Assembly (NCBI GenBank): GCA_002702685.1
Contig: PABD01000034.1
Location: 1-52,826, forward strand
Direction: 5' to 3'
DNA length: 52,826 nucleotides
Source of the DNA: Planctomyces sp.
GTDB taxonomy: Bacteria > Planctomycetota > Planctomycetia > Planctomycetales > Planctomycetaceae
Below the pieces are notes generated by a model. It ran no database searches. It worked only from the letters and a program-made list of their open reading frames with translations, and was not told where the DNA came from. The position numbers were made by a program, and so were the translations under genes. Of the stretch, positions 25,758 through 34,402 are shown piece after piece (the stretch's first letter is position 1; every line of letters starts with the position of its first letter).

Positions 25758-25892
25758 TCATTTCGCGCTGTAGAACTTCACGGACCAGGCGACGAAGACG
25801 ATGGCCGCGGCCAGCGCCATGTAATCGGTCAATCCCGCGGTGAGCCATGACCGCAGGAACATCTCTACCCAACCCTGTAGCGTGTACCACAT
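25758..25892 (-). CDS. Possible 44-residue single-span membrane protein
   Basis: A short frame with ATG at 25892, preceded by a strong purine block (AAAGAGGGGGG) about 7 bp upstream. The product has one hydrophobic segment (about residues 16-37, ALAAAIVFVAWSVKF) and a short charged end. It is too small for family assignment, and longer versions that start further upstream have no sensible N-terminus. It lies between the QueD-like and CinA-like genes on the same strand. Confidence 0.35.
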   Translation of the reverse strand: MWYTLQGWVEMFLRSWLTAGLTDYMALAAAIVFVAWSVKFYSAK

Positions 25893-26176
25893 GAAAGAAC
25901 CCCCCTCTTTTTTGCGAGTAAAAAAGTGAACGGCCCGTGTCCCCTTAATTATGATCCGGAACAGGCATACTGCTGATCTGTTCCATACGGGGGAATATAC
26001 GTCTGGAAAAATCATGCGGCACGGTTTTCCGCACGGCCGATGAGCCGGGGAGATGACCTCCCCCGGGAGAGTCGAGCGGCATTCACGGCTGCCACGAATA
26101 CCGGAGCCGGAGGGCGGATTTCGACAGGCAAGTCGCATGCGACACAACTGTCGCAATAGTCCGGGCCGACGGCGAA

Positions 26177-26707
26177 TCAGCTCAGGTGTTCGAGCAACAG
26201 TCCCAGCGCCCGGTAGACGGCCTCCGTATGCCGCCGGTGTCGGAGCGTTCCCTCTCCTTCGCTCGAGTCCTGCGCCAGTTCCAGACGCTGCGCGAAGACG
26301 GTCATGCCCGATCCACCATTAGTCGTTTCCGCGATGCCGACCCAGGCGATGCCATCGGTTTCCGGAGGGGCGGCGGGGCCGAAATCTCCTGTAATTGAGA
26401 GGGATAAATCAGCTTCGGGCGTATTTCGCAAGACGCCTGTCGCCATCTGTTCGGCGACGACGGAACTGACGGGGCCCGGGTCATCGAGTGCTTTCCGCTC
26501 GACATCGAGCCACTTCACCTTGGTATCAAACCGGTAGACGACCGCCGATCCGCACAGCCATTCCGAGGTACCCGGCACGCGTGCAAGCGTCGCGGCGATC
26601 AGGCCGGCGGTGCAGCTTTCGGCGCAAACGAGTTTTCGGTTTCGTTGCTGAAGTTCCTTCGAAACGGTCGCCGCGCGGCGGTCGAGATCGGGCTGAGTGA
26701 TGTTCAT
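26177..26707 (-). CDS. CinA C-terminal domain protein (nicotinamide-nucleotide amidohydrolase, PncC-like)
   Basis: A 176-residue protein equal to the stand-alone CinA C-terminal domain (PncC type), which deamidates nicotinamide mononucleotide in NAD salvage. Signatures are LVCAESCTAGLIAATLARVPGTS (residues about 25-47, with the ESCTGG-like active-site loop here ESCTAG), GSAVVYRF (normally G-x-VVxYxxxxK) and SITGDFGPA. The usual ITGIAGP reads ITGDFGP here, a modest departure. Start ATG 26707 is preceded by GGAAAG; ATG 26743 is the alternative. Confidence 0.85.
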   Translation of the reverse strand: MNITQPDLDRRAATVSKELQQRNRKLVCAESCTAGLIAATLARVPGTSEWLCGSAVVYRFDTKVKWLDVERKALDDPGPVSSVVAEQMATGVLRNTPEADLSLSITGDFGPAAPPETDGIAWVGIAETTNGGSGMTVFAQRLELAQDSSEGEGTLRHRRHTEAVYRALGLLLEHLS

Positions 26708-26926
26708 GGTGCTTTCCACAGGGGGCGAGTCGGCCGTGGTCATTTCCGTCAGTTTAGTCAGGAAGTGGTCACGTCAACTACTGGAAGCCGTCGAAAAATG
26801 GTCGATTACAGGTGAACTGAAGCTACCGAAATCGGTAGAATACCCGCTTTTATGTGAGGATACGCTGCACTTTGTCCTGCGCCGAATGACTCCTCCTCAC
26901 GAACTTCGGGAAAATAAACCGCGCCT

Positions 26927-28531
26927 ATGAACTGGTTACTGCTTTCGCGAATTCTGGGACAACTCGGAATTCTGATCGGCTGCTCGATGGTCGTCAGTCT
27001 GCCGTGGGCCTTCCCCGTGATGGGCCAGACGCCGACCTTTGAGACCCAGGGCTTTCTGGGCCTGCTCTTTTCCATTTTCTGCAGCCTCGTTGTAGGTGGT
27101 ACCCTGTACTGGATTGGCCGTAACGACCGGGCGAATATCCTCCGCAAGGAAGCCCTCGCCATCGTGGGGCTGGGCTGGCTGCTCGCCGGTTTCCTCGGTG
27201 CGCTTCCCTATCTCTTCTCACAGACCTATCGCACGGTTGATCAACCGATGACGGTGTTCGATGCCTTCTTTGAATCCGTCTCGGGGTTCACGACGACAGG
27301 GGCTTCCGTGCTGACGCAACTGGAAGATCCCCAACTGACCGATCCGGAGAGTGAACACGTCAAGCTGATCCCGCGCTGCATTCTCTTCTGGCGCAGTTTT
27401 ACCCACTGGCTGGGAGGAATGGGAATCATCGTCCTCTTCGTGGCGATTCTCGGACAGCTGGGGGCGGGGGGAAAAGCGCTCATGCGGCGCGAGGTCCCGG
27501 GACCCATCAACGAAGCCGTGCGTCCGCGCGTGCGTGAAACGGCGATGGTGATGTGGGCGATTTACATGTCGTTGACCGCCATTTTTACATTGGTGTACTT
27601 CCTCGAAGGAATGTCTGTTTATGATGCCCTCTGCCACACCTTCGGCACGCTCGCCACGGGAGGGTTCAGTACTTACAACGACAGCATAGGGTACTTTCAA
27701 TCCGTCACGATCGAGATGACCACCGTGCTCGGCATGCTGATGGCGGGGACAAACTTCTCCCTGTATTACTTTGTCTTCCGGTATTCGAGCCGGAATGAGC
27801 ACTTCAGTCTGAAACAACGTCTCGCACCGCTCTATCGAGACCCGGAACTGAAGACCTACCTCGCCATTCTCTTTTGCGCGACCGTGGCGCTGACACTGTC
27901 GCTCTGGTCGAATGAAATCTACGACGGCATCTTCACCTGTCTGCGCCATTCGACCTTTATTTCCGTGTCGATCATGACGACCACCGGCTACGGAACGGAG
28001 AACTTCCACGAGTGGAGCGAGTTTGCGAAAGGCCTGCTGCTGCTGCTGATGTTTATCGGGGGCTGCTCGGGGTCGACGGCCGGTGGCCTCAAGGTGATTC
28101 GCTTTCTGCTCTTCGCCAAAATTCTGCGTCTGGAAGTCGAACAGGCGTTCCGACCGAACGTTGTGCGGTCGCTCAAAATCTTCGGTGTCTCGGTCGACAA
28201 ATCGCTACGGCATGAAGTGATGGTTTACTTCAGTATCGTGCTCTTTATCTTCATCTCCAGCTGGATGATGCTTTCCGCCATCGAACCGGACGACCAGTGG
28301 CAGCGGGGCGAACAGAACGTCAAAGCGGAGAAACTGCTCGACTGCGCGAGCGCGGTCGCTTCCTCGCTCAATAACATCGGGCCCGGACTGGGGGTCTTGG
28401 GGCCCGCCGAAAACTATTCCGGTTTCTCGAGCGCCGGCAAGTTCCTGCTCACGATGCTGATGCTGCTCGGCCGGTTGGAACTCTTCGCCATCCTGGTACT
28501 CTTCTTCCCCTCATTCTGGCGAAACCAGTAG
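26927..28531 (+). CDS. trkH: TrkH-type potassium uptake membrane protein
   Basis: A 534-residue polytopic membrane protein of the TrkH/KtrB group. The four pore-loop filter segments are visible: SGFTTTGAS (about residue 113), GTLATGGFS (about 240), SIMTTTGYG (about 350) and SSLNNIGPG (about 480), each with the conserved filter Gly. Length is typical of TrkH. It imports K+ with Na+ or H+ together with a cytoplasmic TrkA ring, which is not encoded in this window. ATG 26927 is used; hydrophobic helices begin at once. An intergenic repeat follows the gene. Confidence 0.92.
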   Translation: MNWLLLSRILGQLGILIGCSMVVSLPWAFPVMGQTPTFETQGFLGLLFSIFCSLVVGGTLYWIGRNDRANILRKEALAIVGLGWLLAGFLGALPYLFSQTYRTVDQPMTVFDAFFESVSGFTTTGASVLTQLEDPQLTDPESEHVKLIPRCILFWRSFTHWLGGMGIIVLFVAILGQLGAGGKALMRREVPGPINEAVRPRVRETAMVMWAIYMSLTAIFTLVYFLEGMSVYDALCHTFGTLATGGFSTYNDSIGYFQSVTIEMTTVLGMLMAGTNFSLYYFVFRYSSRNEHFSLKQRLAPLYRDPELKTYLAILFCATVALTLSLWSNEIYDGIFTCLRHSTFISVSIMTTTGYGTENFHEWSEFAKGLLLLLMFIGGCSGSTAGGLKVIRFLLFAKILRLEVEQAFRPNVVRSLKIFGVSVDKSLRHEVMVYFSIVLFIFISSWMMLSAIEPDDQWQRGEQNVKAEKLLDCASAVASSLNNIGPGLGVLGPAENYSGFSSAGKFLLTMLMLLGRLELFAILVLFFPSFWRNQ

Positions 28532-28544
28532 GTAGTTCAGACGA

Positions 28545-28595
28545 GGGTGGCCCAGACAATCTCGTCAGAGTTGTCCGGGTTGCGTCAGCAACACA
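28545..28595. repeat. Double-hairpin intergenic repeat, copy 1
   Basis: Outer arms CCCAGACAA (28551-28559) and TTGTCCGGG (28571-28579) with inner CTC/GAG and loop GTCA form the first hairpin, with one bulged T. GTTGC/GCAAC with loop GTCA (28579-28592) forms the second. The 51-nt unit matches copy 2 at 52400-52450 at 45 positions. It lies between the convergent TrkH and DUF1501 genes. It looks like a REP-like dispersed element. Confidence 0.7.
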
Positions 28596-28644
28596 TAAGC
28601 AACGAATGCCCATTAAACGTGAGAGACCATTCGTCAGAGTGATT

Positions 28645-28670
28645 GAACCAAGAAGACACCAGGGACACCA
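28645..28670. repeat. ACCAAG-motif tract
   Basis: Two ACCAAG words flank a GACACCA within 26 nt. A related tract in the other orientation is at 51166-51193 and a looser ACACGAAG-type tract is near 52550-52580. Such low-complexity words are common between genes in Planctomycetes; no function is known to me. Confidence 0.45.
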
Positions 28671-28803
28671 AGTCGGAAGACAGCAAGCTGACACCACGAG
28701 CATTCAATTTCGATCCAATGCTGATCTCTTCTGCATTCCTTTTCGTGTATTTTGTGGTTAACAGATTATTCTTCGCGTCAGCTGGTGAAACTGTTTCGGC
28801 CGA

Positions 28804-30123
28804 TTAACTGAAGATCTCCCGGATCGGCTCTCCACCATCGGTGATCGGAACAGGGCGGTTGTCGGCGTCGTAAAGTTCTTCCCGCGGATTGATGCCGAGG
28901 GCGCAGTGGATGGTGGCGTGAAAGTCGGGGATCGATACGGGGCGGTCGACGATGTTCTGCGACAGGTCGTCGGTTTGACCGATCGTGATGCCGTTCTTGA
29001 GTCCACCACCTGCGAGAATCATGCTGAACGTCTTGCCCTGGTGACCGCGTCCGCCCCCCGCGTCGAATCCCGGAGGTCGACCGAATTCGGTACCGACGAC
29101 AATCAACGTCTTATCGAACATCTTCTTCGCTTCCAGGTCGAGGACGAGTGATGAGAGGGCGATGTCGAGCTCTTCGATCAGTTTGTACTGGTCTTCGATT
29201 GTGGCCTGGTGCACGTCCCAACCCGCGCCGTTCAGAAAGTTGAGGTTGTGGGATACTTCGACGAACCGCACCCCCGACTCCAGCAGCCGCCGCGCGAGCA
29301 GACAACGCTGTCCGAACTCGCCCCCGTAGCCATTTCGCAGATCGGCCGGTTCGCGGTCGAGTTCAAAAATGCGAGCGAAATCAGGTCCGGCCATCGCCTG
29401 GGCCTGTTCGACGGCGGCGTCGTAATCGGCGATAAGCTGATCTTCCTGATGCCGATTCACATAGCCTTCGCGAACGGCTTGCAGCAGTTTTTCGCGGCGG
29501 AGATTCCGTTCCCGGGACAGGTCTTTCGGGCGGGAAATTCCCTTCGGCCCCGCGGCGGTTTCGGTGAGATAAAGGTAACCGTGCCGGGTTCCGAGGAAAC
29601 CGGGTCCGCGGGTGACGTTCGGGTAACCCATCAGAACATAGGCGGGAACATTGTCACCCGCGGCGCCTTTCTGATGCGCGACGATGGAGCCGACGGAAGG
29701 ATAGACGATCGTACCGGATGTCGGTCGCCCCGTGTGGACGCGGTTGGTCGCGGCGGCGTGTTCATCGATCACATCGTGATGAACAGTCCGCACAATATTG
29801 AATCGATCAAGAATCGGGGCGCAGCGGCTTAAGTGCTGACAGACCTGGGTGCCCGGAATGGCGGTGTCGATCGCGTCGTAATACGAGCCCGGTTTTTTGT
29901 TTTTGGGATCGCCTTTGCGTTTGGGGTCCCACGTGTCAATCTGACCGGCACCTCCACCCAGCCAGACGAAGATGCAATGCTCCGCTTTCCCGACCGGCAT
30001 CGGCGCGCCGGTTTCGTTCGCGAACAACGGGTTCCCCAGCATCGCCAACGCCGAAGCCGACAACCCGGCCGCGCCGGTATGAGTGAGGAAATCACGTCGT
30101 GTGTATTGATCAGAATTAAGCAC
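28804..30123 (-). CDS. DUF1501 family Tat-exported protein
   Basis: A 439-residue protein with a twin-arginine signal (RRDFLTH near residue 9, then an Ala/Leu-rich stretch to about residue 35). The mature part opens with the DUF1501 hallmark ([19 protein letters not shown]) and carries later landmarks [34 protein letters not shown] and [21 protein letters not shown], typical of this sulfatase-like (alkaline-phosphatase fold) family. It is always paired in Planctomycetes with a DUF1549/DUF1553 protein, here 41 bp upstream in the same operon. The substrate is unknown. Confidence 0.92.
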   Translation of the reverse strand: MLNSDQYTRRDFLTHTGAAGLSASALAMLGNPLFANETGAPMPVGKAEHCIFVWLGGGAGQIDTWDPKRKGDPKNKKPGSYYDAIDTAIPGTQVCQHLSRCAPILDRFNIVRTVHHDVIDEHAAATNRVHTGRPTSGTIVYPSVGSIVAHQKGAAGDNVPAYVLMGYPNVTRGPGFLGTRHGYLYLTETAAGPKGISRPKDLSRERNLRREKLLQAVREGYVNRHQEDQLIADYDAAVEQAQAMAGPDFARIFELDREPADLRNGYGGEFGQRCLLARRLLESGVRFVEVSHNLNFLNGAGWDVHQATIEDQYKLIEELDIALSSLVLDLEAKKMFDKTLIVVGTEFGRPPGFDAGGGRGHQGKTFSMILAGGGLKNGITIGQTDDLSQNIVDRPVSIPDFHATIHCALGINPREELYDADNRPVPITDGGEPIREIFS

Positions 30124-30164
30124 GGGAGCACCTGTAAGTCTTTATTTTAGTTGAGAGAACAATC

Positions 30165-33100
30165 CTACGGGACGACGACAAACTCAGGGGAGTTGATTAA
30201 CGCCCAGAGCATGTCTTCGGCGCGTTCGCGCCAGTCGGTTTCCAGCAGGGTTGTCGGTGGATCTCCTTTTTGAATTGCTCCTTCAAAGGCGATCTTCAAT
30301 TCATTCGCGCGAGGTTTCAGGTGGTTAGACCAGCTGACACCATCTCGTAAAGGTCGGGTCGGTACGGGACCAGGTTCCGCTCCCGCGATACGGCGTGTGT
30401 CGTAACCCGGACTCAGATACTCGGTGAAGAGCGTGAGTTCCTCAGCGGTTGGTTCCCGGGTCAGTACCGCCAGATAGACATCCTTAACGTAACCTTCCAC
30501 CGGTTGATCCTGCAGCGCCAGTTCGGTGAAGCGGGAATCTTCCGACAATTGTGTCACGCGGCGGCCGACGACGCCATTTGAAAGGATCGCCGACTGCAGG
30601 ACGGAGGGTTCTTCTTCGCGGTAAGTGAGCGGGTCCTGGCGGGAACCTCGCCAACCGAAGTTTTCGAGAACGTTGATCACCGTCTGCACGGCGGGTAACG
30701 ACAGAGAAGGGCGGTCGCGTTCATTGGAAAGCGAGGTGAATTCCCACGCCCGTTCCGGTGTGCCGAAGTTTCGTGAAATGGACTCACGACGCGTGCCATC
30801 CACATCGATGTTCATGTCTTCGGTATTGAACGGTTTGCTGGCAGCATGGAACAGTGAATCGACCAGTTGCTCCGCCCGCATGCGACGACGTTCGGGACCG
30901 GCGAACAGAGCGAGTTCGTCGGCGTCGCTGGTCGGTGTGCGCTGATACGCGGCCGAAGTCATGATCAGCCGGGTCAGGTATTTGAGGTCATAGTTATTCA
31001 GCATGAACTCCCGCGAGAGATAATCGAGCAATTCGGGATGGCTGTTGTCACCGAACTCCCAGTCGTCCACGGGGTCGATGATGCCGCGTCCCATCAGACG
31101 CTGCCACATCCGGTTGACGATCACTTTGGCAAAACGGTCGTTCTGCGGGGAGGTGATGTCCCACGCCAGTTGTTCGCGAGTGTCGTCCGGTTTCGCGAGG
31201 AAGGACTCGACGGGCTTGATGTCGTATTCATCGGCGAAGGGCCACTCCGGCGGCAGGGCTTCTCCCGGTTTGAGGGTGACCTTAACGATCATGTTTTCGA
31301 GGACTGCGGGATCGACGTTGATTGTGCTTGTCTTGGGTACTTTTTCGGGGCCACGTTTGAGCATCGCCGCCATCTGAAATAGGTCGCGTTGTCCAAAGTC
31401 ATGGAAGGGAGCGTCGTGACAGCGGGCGCATTTCATGTTCATGCCGAGGAAGGCCTGCCCCAGCACATGCGCTTTCGCGGCCATCGGGGAATCGTTTTCG
31501 CTGGCGACCGCGAATCCGGCGGGACCACCGTAGTATTCACTTCCTTCCATCAATACCAGTTCGGTGACCAGCTGGTCGAACGGTTTGTTGTCGAGAAAGG
31601 CGTCGTGGATGTAATAACGGAATGGACCCGTGTTATTGAGGGTGGGGTTGATTACGTTCGGGTTTTCGGCGAGGACATCCTGCCAGTAGCTGACCCAGTG
31701 GTCGGCCCAGCCGGGATGTTCGAGCAGGCTGTCGATGTATCTCGCGCGACGACTAACGGTCGTGTCGTTGAGGAAGGCACGCACCTGATCGGGAGTCGGA
31801 ACGACACCGATGACATCAAGAGTCGCGCGGCGGAGGAAGGCGTAATCACCGGTGGGAGCAGTCGGCTCAACTTTGTGTTCGACAAGCTGTGTGTTGAGGA
31901 AACGATCGATCGCGTTCTCTTCCGGCAAACCTGTTTCCGCCGGGAGATCGACGGGCGGAATATTCTTCTCGACATAGTCGCGAATCCACGCGTGTCGCTG
32001 GCCCCAGTTTTCCCGGTACGCCTGCGACGCGTCACGACGTCGTAGGGTGTTGAGTTCGTCGAACGAAGCGTCATCGGCGATTTCAAATTTATTCCATGCG
32101 TGGTTAGTGAGCGGGAAGTTGCCGGCGTGGTCGATAACAGCGAATTGTTCCGTCCCTTCGAGTTGCACGGCGATCAACGTCTCCCCCAGTTCCGGGCGTT
32201 TGCCCTGTCCGCCGGCGTAGAAGTCGTATTGAATGCGGTGCGTTCCGCCCGGCGAAGTGAAAGCGACCACGGTCTCGCTGTCACCCGGTTGTACGGGGCG
32301 GATACCGGGGACGATCTCGGTCATCTCCCACAGGGTGTTATGACCATCCCCCCGCTGGTCGGGAAAATCATTTTCGCCGAGCAGCTCGCCGTCGACCCGC
32401 AGTTGAGAACCACTGCGCGAACGGAAGAGGAGACGATGAGTTCCTGCGGGAAGTTCGATATTGGTCGATGCGCGAACGAGGTAAGGATTACTTCGGTCGA
32501 CAATGATTCCTTTGTGGTTGTACTTCAAGGGTATCTGGGTGAGGGCGAGTGCCGATTGCGTATAACTCTCCACCGGGTCGGGATGAATGAGGTCCCAATT
32601 GGTCGCAAACTTCACGTCCTCGAAGATCTCGACCAGTACCTGCCCGGTCGGGAGTTCGCTCGGACTCTCGTACGGGTCGGGAAGGATGACATCGAAGTGA
32701 TTGGCAATCTGCTGCGCGGTGAGTGCGTGTCGATAGAGGGCGATCTCATCGAGTTCGCCGATGAACGAACTGCTTGACCCACCTCCTTGAGCGGAACCGA
32801 TCCAGAGTTCATCATCATCGACGACGGGCGCTTTGTCTGTCTTCCCGCCGTAGTCCCACTTGCCGTCGACTTCTGTGCTGTCGATGTAACCTCTCAATGA
32901 ATCGGCTTCACCGAAGGTATACGTGATCGCGACACGGTGCCAGCCGCTGTTGATGGCGAAGCCACCGGTGGACGTCCAGCGATGCCAGTCACTCCCCTCG
33001 CCCCGGCTGCGGAAGAGAAAGTTCAGGTTTGCATTTCCTGACTTGCCGATCAGACGCAGGGCGTAGTTCTGATTGTCGCGATTGAAGCCGTCGCGATGGG

Positions 33101-33560
33101 TGCGGCCCTTGCCGATGATGTACGGAGCATGTCCATTCCCCATCTGCTGAGGATTCACCCAGGCTTCGAGCGTGATGGAATCACCGGCGTCGAAATCGAG
33201 CGGACTGCCAGCGCCTCGATCGGTAACGCGGAGGTAACTTCCTTCCTTGTTGATCTTGAACGCGTGATGTTCGCTTTGGAAGAGCGGGTAGGTTTCCGGT
33301 TTCGGCCCCGAAGCCAGCCATTTGACCGATCCAACGGGAGAAACTTCAAAGTCTCCCACTTCGGTGATCTGGTTTTCGAGACTGTTCTCTTTTTCGAATC
33401 GCCAATAGATGACCGGGTCGTCGCTGAGAACACGTTCCTGATACGGACGGGTATCGGGGGCCGAATTCGTTTCCGGGTCCTCTGCGCGGACGAAGCTGGA
33501 AAGTCCGAAGAGAGAAACGAGTGCGAGGGAGAAAGACAAACAATGTCGACGGCAGGACAT
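30165..33560 (-). CDS. LamG - DUF1549 (PSCyt2) - DUF1553 (PSD1) surface protein
   Basis: A 1131-residue exported protein. ATG 33560 is preceded by AGGAG at 9-13 bp and begins a signal peptide (LSFSLALVSLFGLSSFVRA); the frame opens at 33659. Residues about 60-270 form a LamG/concanavalin-like lectin domain (SITLEAWVNPQQ; DELWIGSAQGG; ELDEIALYRHAL). A PA14-like middle segment follows. DUF1549 begins near residue 540 (IDRFLNTQLVEHKVEPTAP) and includes a CARCHDAPFHDF c-type haem motif. DUF1553 occupies the C-terminal third (VNRMWQRLMGRGIIDPVDDW; SREFMLNNYDLKYL). It heads an operon with the DUF1501 gene. Role is unknown; polymer binding is inferred from LamG. Confidence 0.9.
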   Translation of the reverse strand: MSCRRHCLSFSLALVSLFGLSSFVRAEDPETNSAPDTRPYQERVLSDDPVIYWRFEKENSLENQITEVGDFEVSPVGSVKWLASGPKPETYPLFQSEHHAFKINKEGSYLRVTDRGAGSPLDFDAGDSITLEAWVNPQQMGNGHAPYIIGKGRTHRDGFNRDNQNYALRLIGKSGNANLNFLFRSRGEGSDWHRWTSTGGFAINSGWHRVAITYTFGEADSLRGYIDSTEVDGKWDYGGKTDKAPVVDDDELWIGSAQGGGSSSSFIGELDEIALYRHALTAQQIANHFDVILPDPYESPSELPTGQVLVEIFEDVKFATNWDLIHPDPVESYTQSALALTQIPLKYNHKGIIVDRSNPYLVRASTNIELPAGTHRLLFRSRSGSQLRVDGELLGENDFPDQRGDGHNTLWEMTEIVPGIRPVQPGDSETVVAFTSPGGTHRIQYDFYAGGQGKRPELGETLIAVQLEGTEQFAVIDHAGNFPLTNHAWNKFEIADDASFDELNTLRRRDASQAYRENWGQRHAWIRDYVEKNIPPVDLPAETGLPEENAIDRFLNTQLVEHKVEPTAPTGDYAFLRRATLDVIGVVPTPDQVRAFLNDTTVSRRARYIDSLLEHPGWADHWVSYWQDVLAENPNVINPTLNNTGPFRYYIHDAFLDNKPFDQLVTELVLMEGSEYYGGPAGFAVASENDSPMAAKAHVLGQAFLGMNMKCARCHDAPFHDFGQRDLFQMAAMLKRGPEKVPKTSTINVDPAVLENMIVKVTLKPGEALPPEWPFADEYDIKPVESFLAKPDDTREQLAWDITSPQNDRFAKVIVNRMWQRLMGRGIIDPVDDWEFGDNSHPELLDYLSREFMLNNYDLKYLTRLIMTSAAYQRTPTSDADELALFAGPERRRMRAEQLVDSLFHAASKPFNTEDMNIDVDGTRRESISRNFGTPERAWEFTSLSNERDRPSLSLPAVQTVINVLENFGWRGSRQDPLTYREEEPSVLQSAILSNGVVGRRVTQLSEDSRFTELALQDQPVEGYVKDVYLAVLTREPTAEELTLFTEYLSPGYDTRRIAGAEPGPVPTRPLRDGVSWSNHLKPRANELKIAFEGAIQKGDPPTTLLETDWRERAEDMLWALINSPEFVVVP

Positions 33561-33868
33561 ACGGGAACGCTCCTGGAGGTCCGTGGCGGGTGGGATTATC
33601 AGGTGGGATGAATTATTGATGAGTGGTGTAAGTCCCTTGGGAAAAAAGACTTCCTTCATCTTATACCACTCCGGGATGGGATCTCACCCACAAATCAGAA
33701 GTTTTTTATGGATCAGTTCGACCGGTGCCGGTTCGCGCATGGAAATATTGGGATAAGTCACGAAATGGGGCTGATTTCGGCTTCAGGATGAAAATGAAGG
33801 TGAGATTCGGTGTCGCAGTGGAATACAACAGGGAAGGTAAAGACTGACCGAAATTCGAAAGCGGATGC
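33561..33868. promoter_or_regulatory. Divergent regulatory region between surface-protein operon and ECF sigma pair
   Basis: 308 bp between the divergent starts at 33560 and 33869. It carries the ribosome site of the leftward gene (AGGAG) and a GAAAG-type site before the rightward start. Both operons' promoters should be here. I do not see an obvious -35/-10 pair or operator; the middle part (33640-33800) is somewhat AT-richer. Confidence 0.4.
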
Positions 33869-34402
33869 ATGACCCCCACCGAGCAGGAATATTTCGTGCA
33901 GCAGATCACGTCGCATCAACCGATGCTGCACGGGTATATCCGATCATTGTTACCCGACGCCGATCGCGCGAGTGATGTGCTGCAGGAAACGAACCTCGTG
34001 CTGTGGCGCAGCGCGAGCGAATTTACGCAGGGCGAGAACTTCGGTGGTTGGGCGCGCAAGGTGGCTTACTATCAGATTCTTGCTTACTACCGCGACCATC
34101 AACGCGAAAAACTACTTTTCGATGCGGAACTCGTCTCGGTCCTTGCCGATGCGAGCGAGCAACAATTCGCGCGTGAGCGGGACTGGAAAACCGCGCTCAA
34201 GAACTGTCTGCAGAAACTGACGGAGCATCAACGCCGTCTCATTCAGGAGCGATACCTCCCCGGAGGATCGGTCCAGCGGATGGCGGAGGAATCGGGGCGG
34301 CCTGTCGGTTCTGTCTCGCAGTCACTCTATCGCATCCGCGAAAACTTACGTCAGTGCATTGATGCTCAACTCCGACTTGATTCGGGAGAGATACCTAAAT
34401 GA
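33869..34402 (+). CDS. ECF sigma factor, Rhodopirellula/Verrucomicrobium type
   Basis: A 177-residue sigma-70 family protein with regions 2 and 4 only. Region 2 lies near residues 10-75 (QQITSHQPMLHGYIRSLLPD, then ASDVLQETNLVLWRSASEF and FGGWARKVAYYQILAYYRD). Region 4 lies near residues 105-165 (LTEHQRRLIQERYL, then VQRMAEESGRPVGSVSQSLYRIR). The combination is typical of the Planctomycete/Verrucomicrobia ECF subgroup. The stop overlaps the next ATG (ATGA), so the sigma factor is translationally coupled to a FecR-like partner that may act as anti-sigma. Confidence 0.92.
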   Translation: MTPTEQEYFVQQITSHQPMLHGYIRSLLPDADRASDVLQETNLVLWRSASEFTQGENFGGWARKVAYYQILAYYRDHQREKLLFDAELVSVLADASEQQFARERDWKTALKNCLQKLTEHQRRLIQERYLPGGSVQRMAEESGRPVGSVSQSLYRIRENLRQCIDAQLRLDSGEIPK

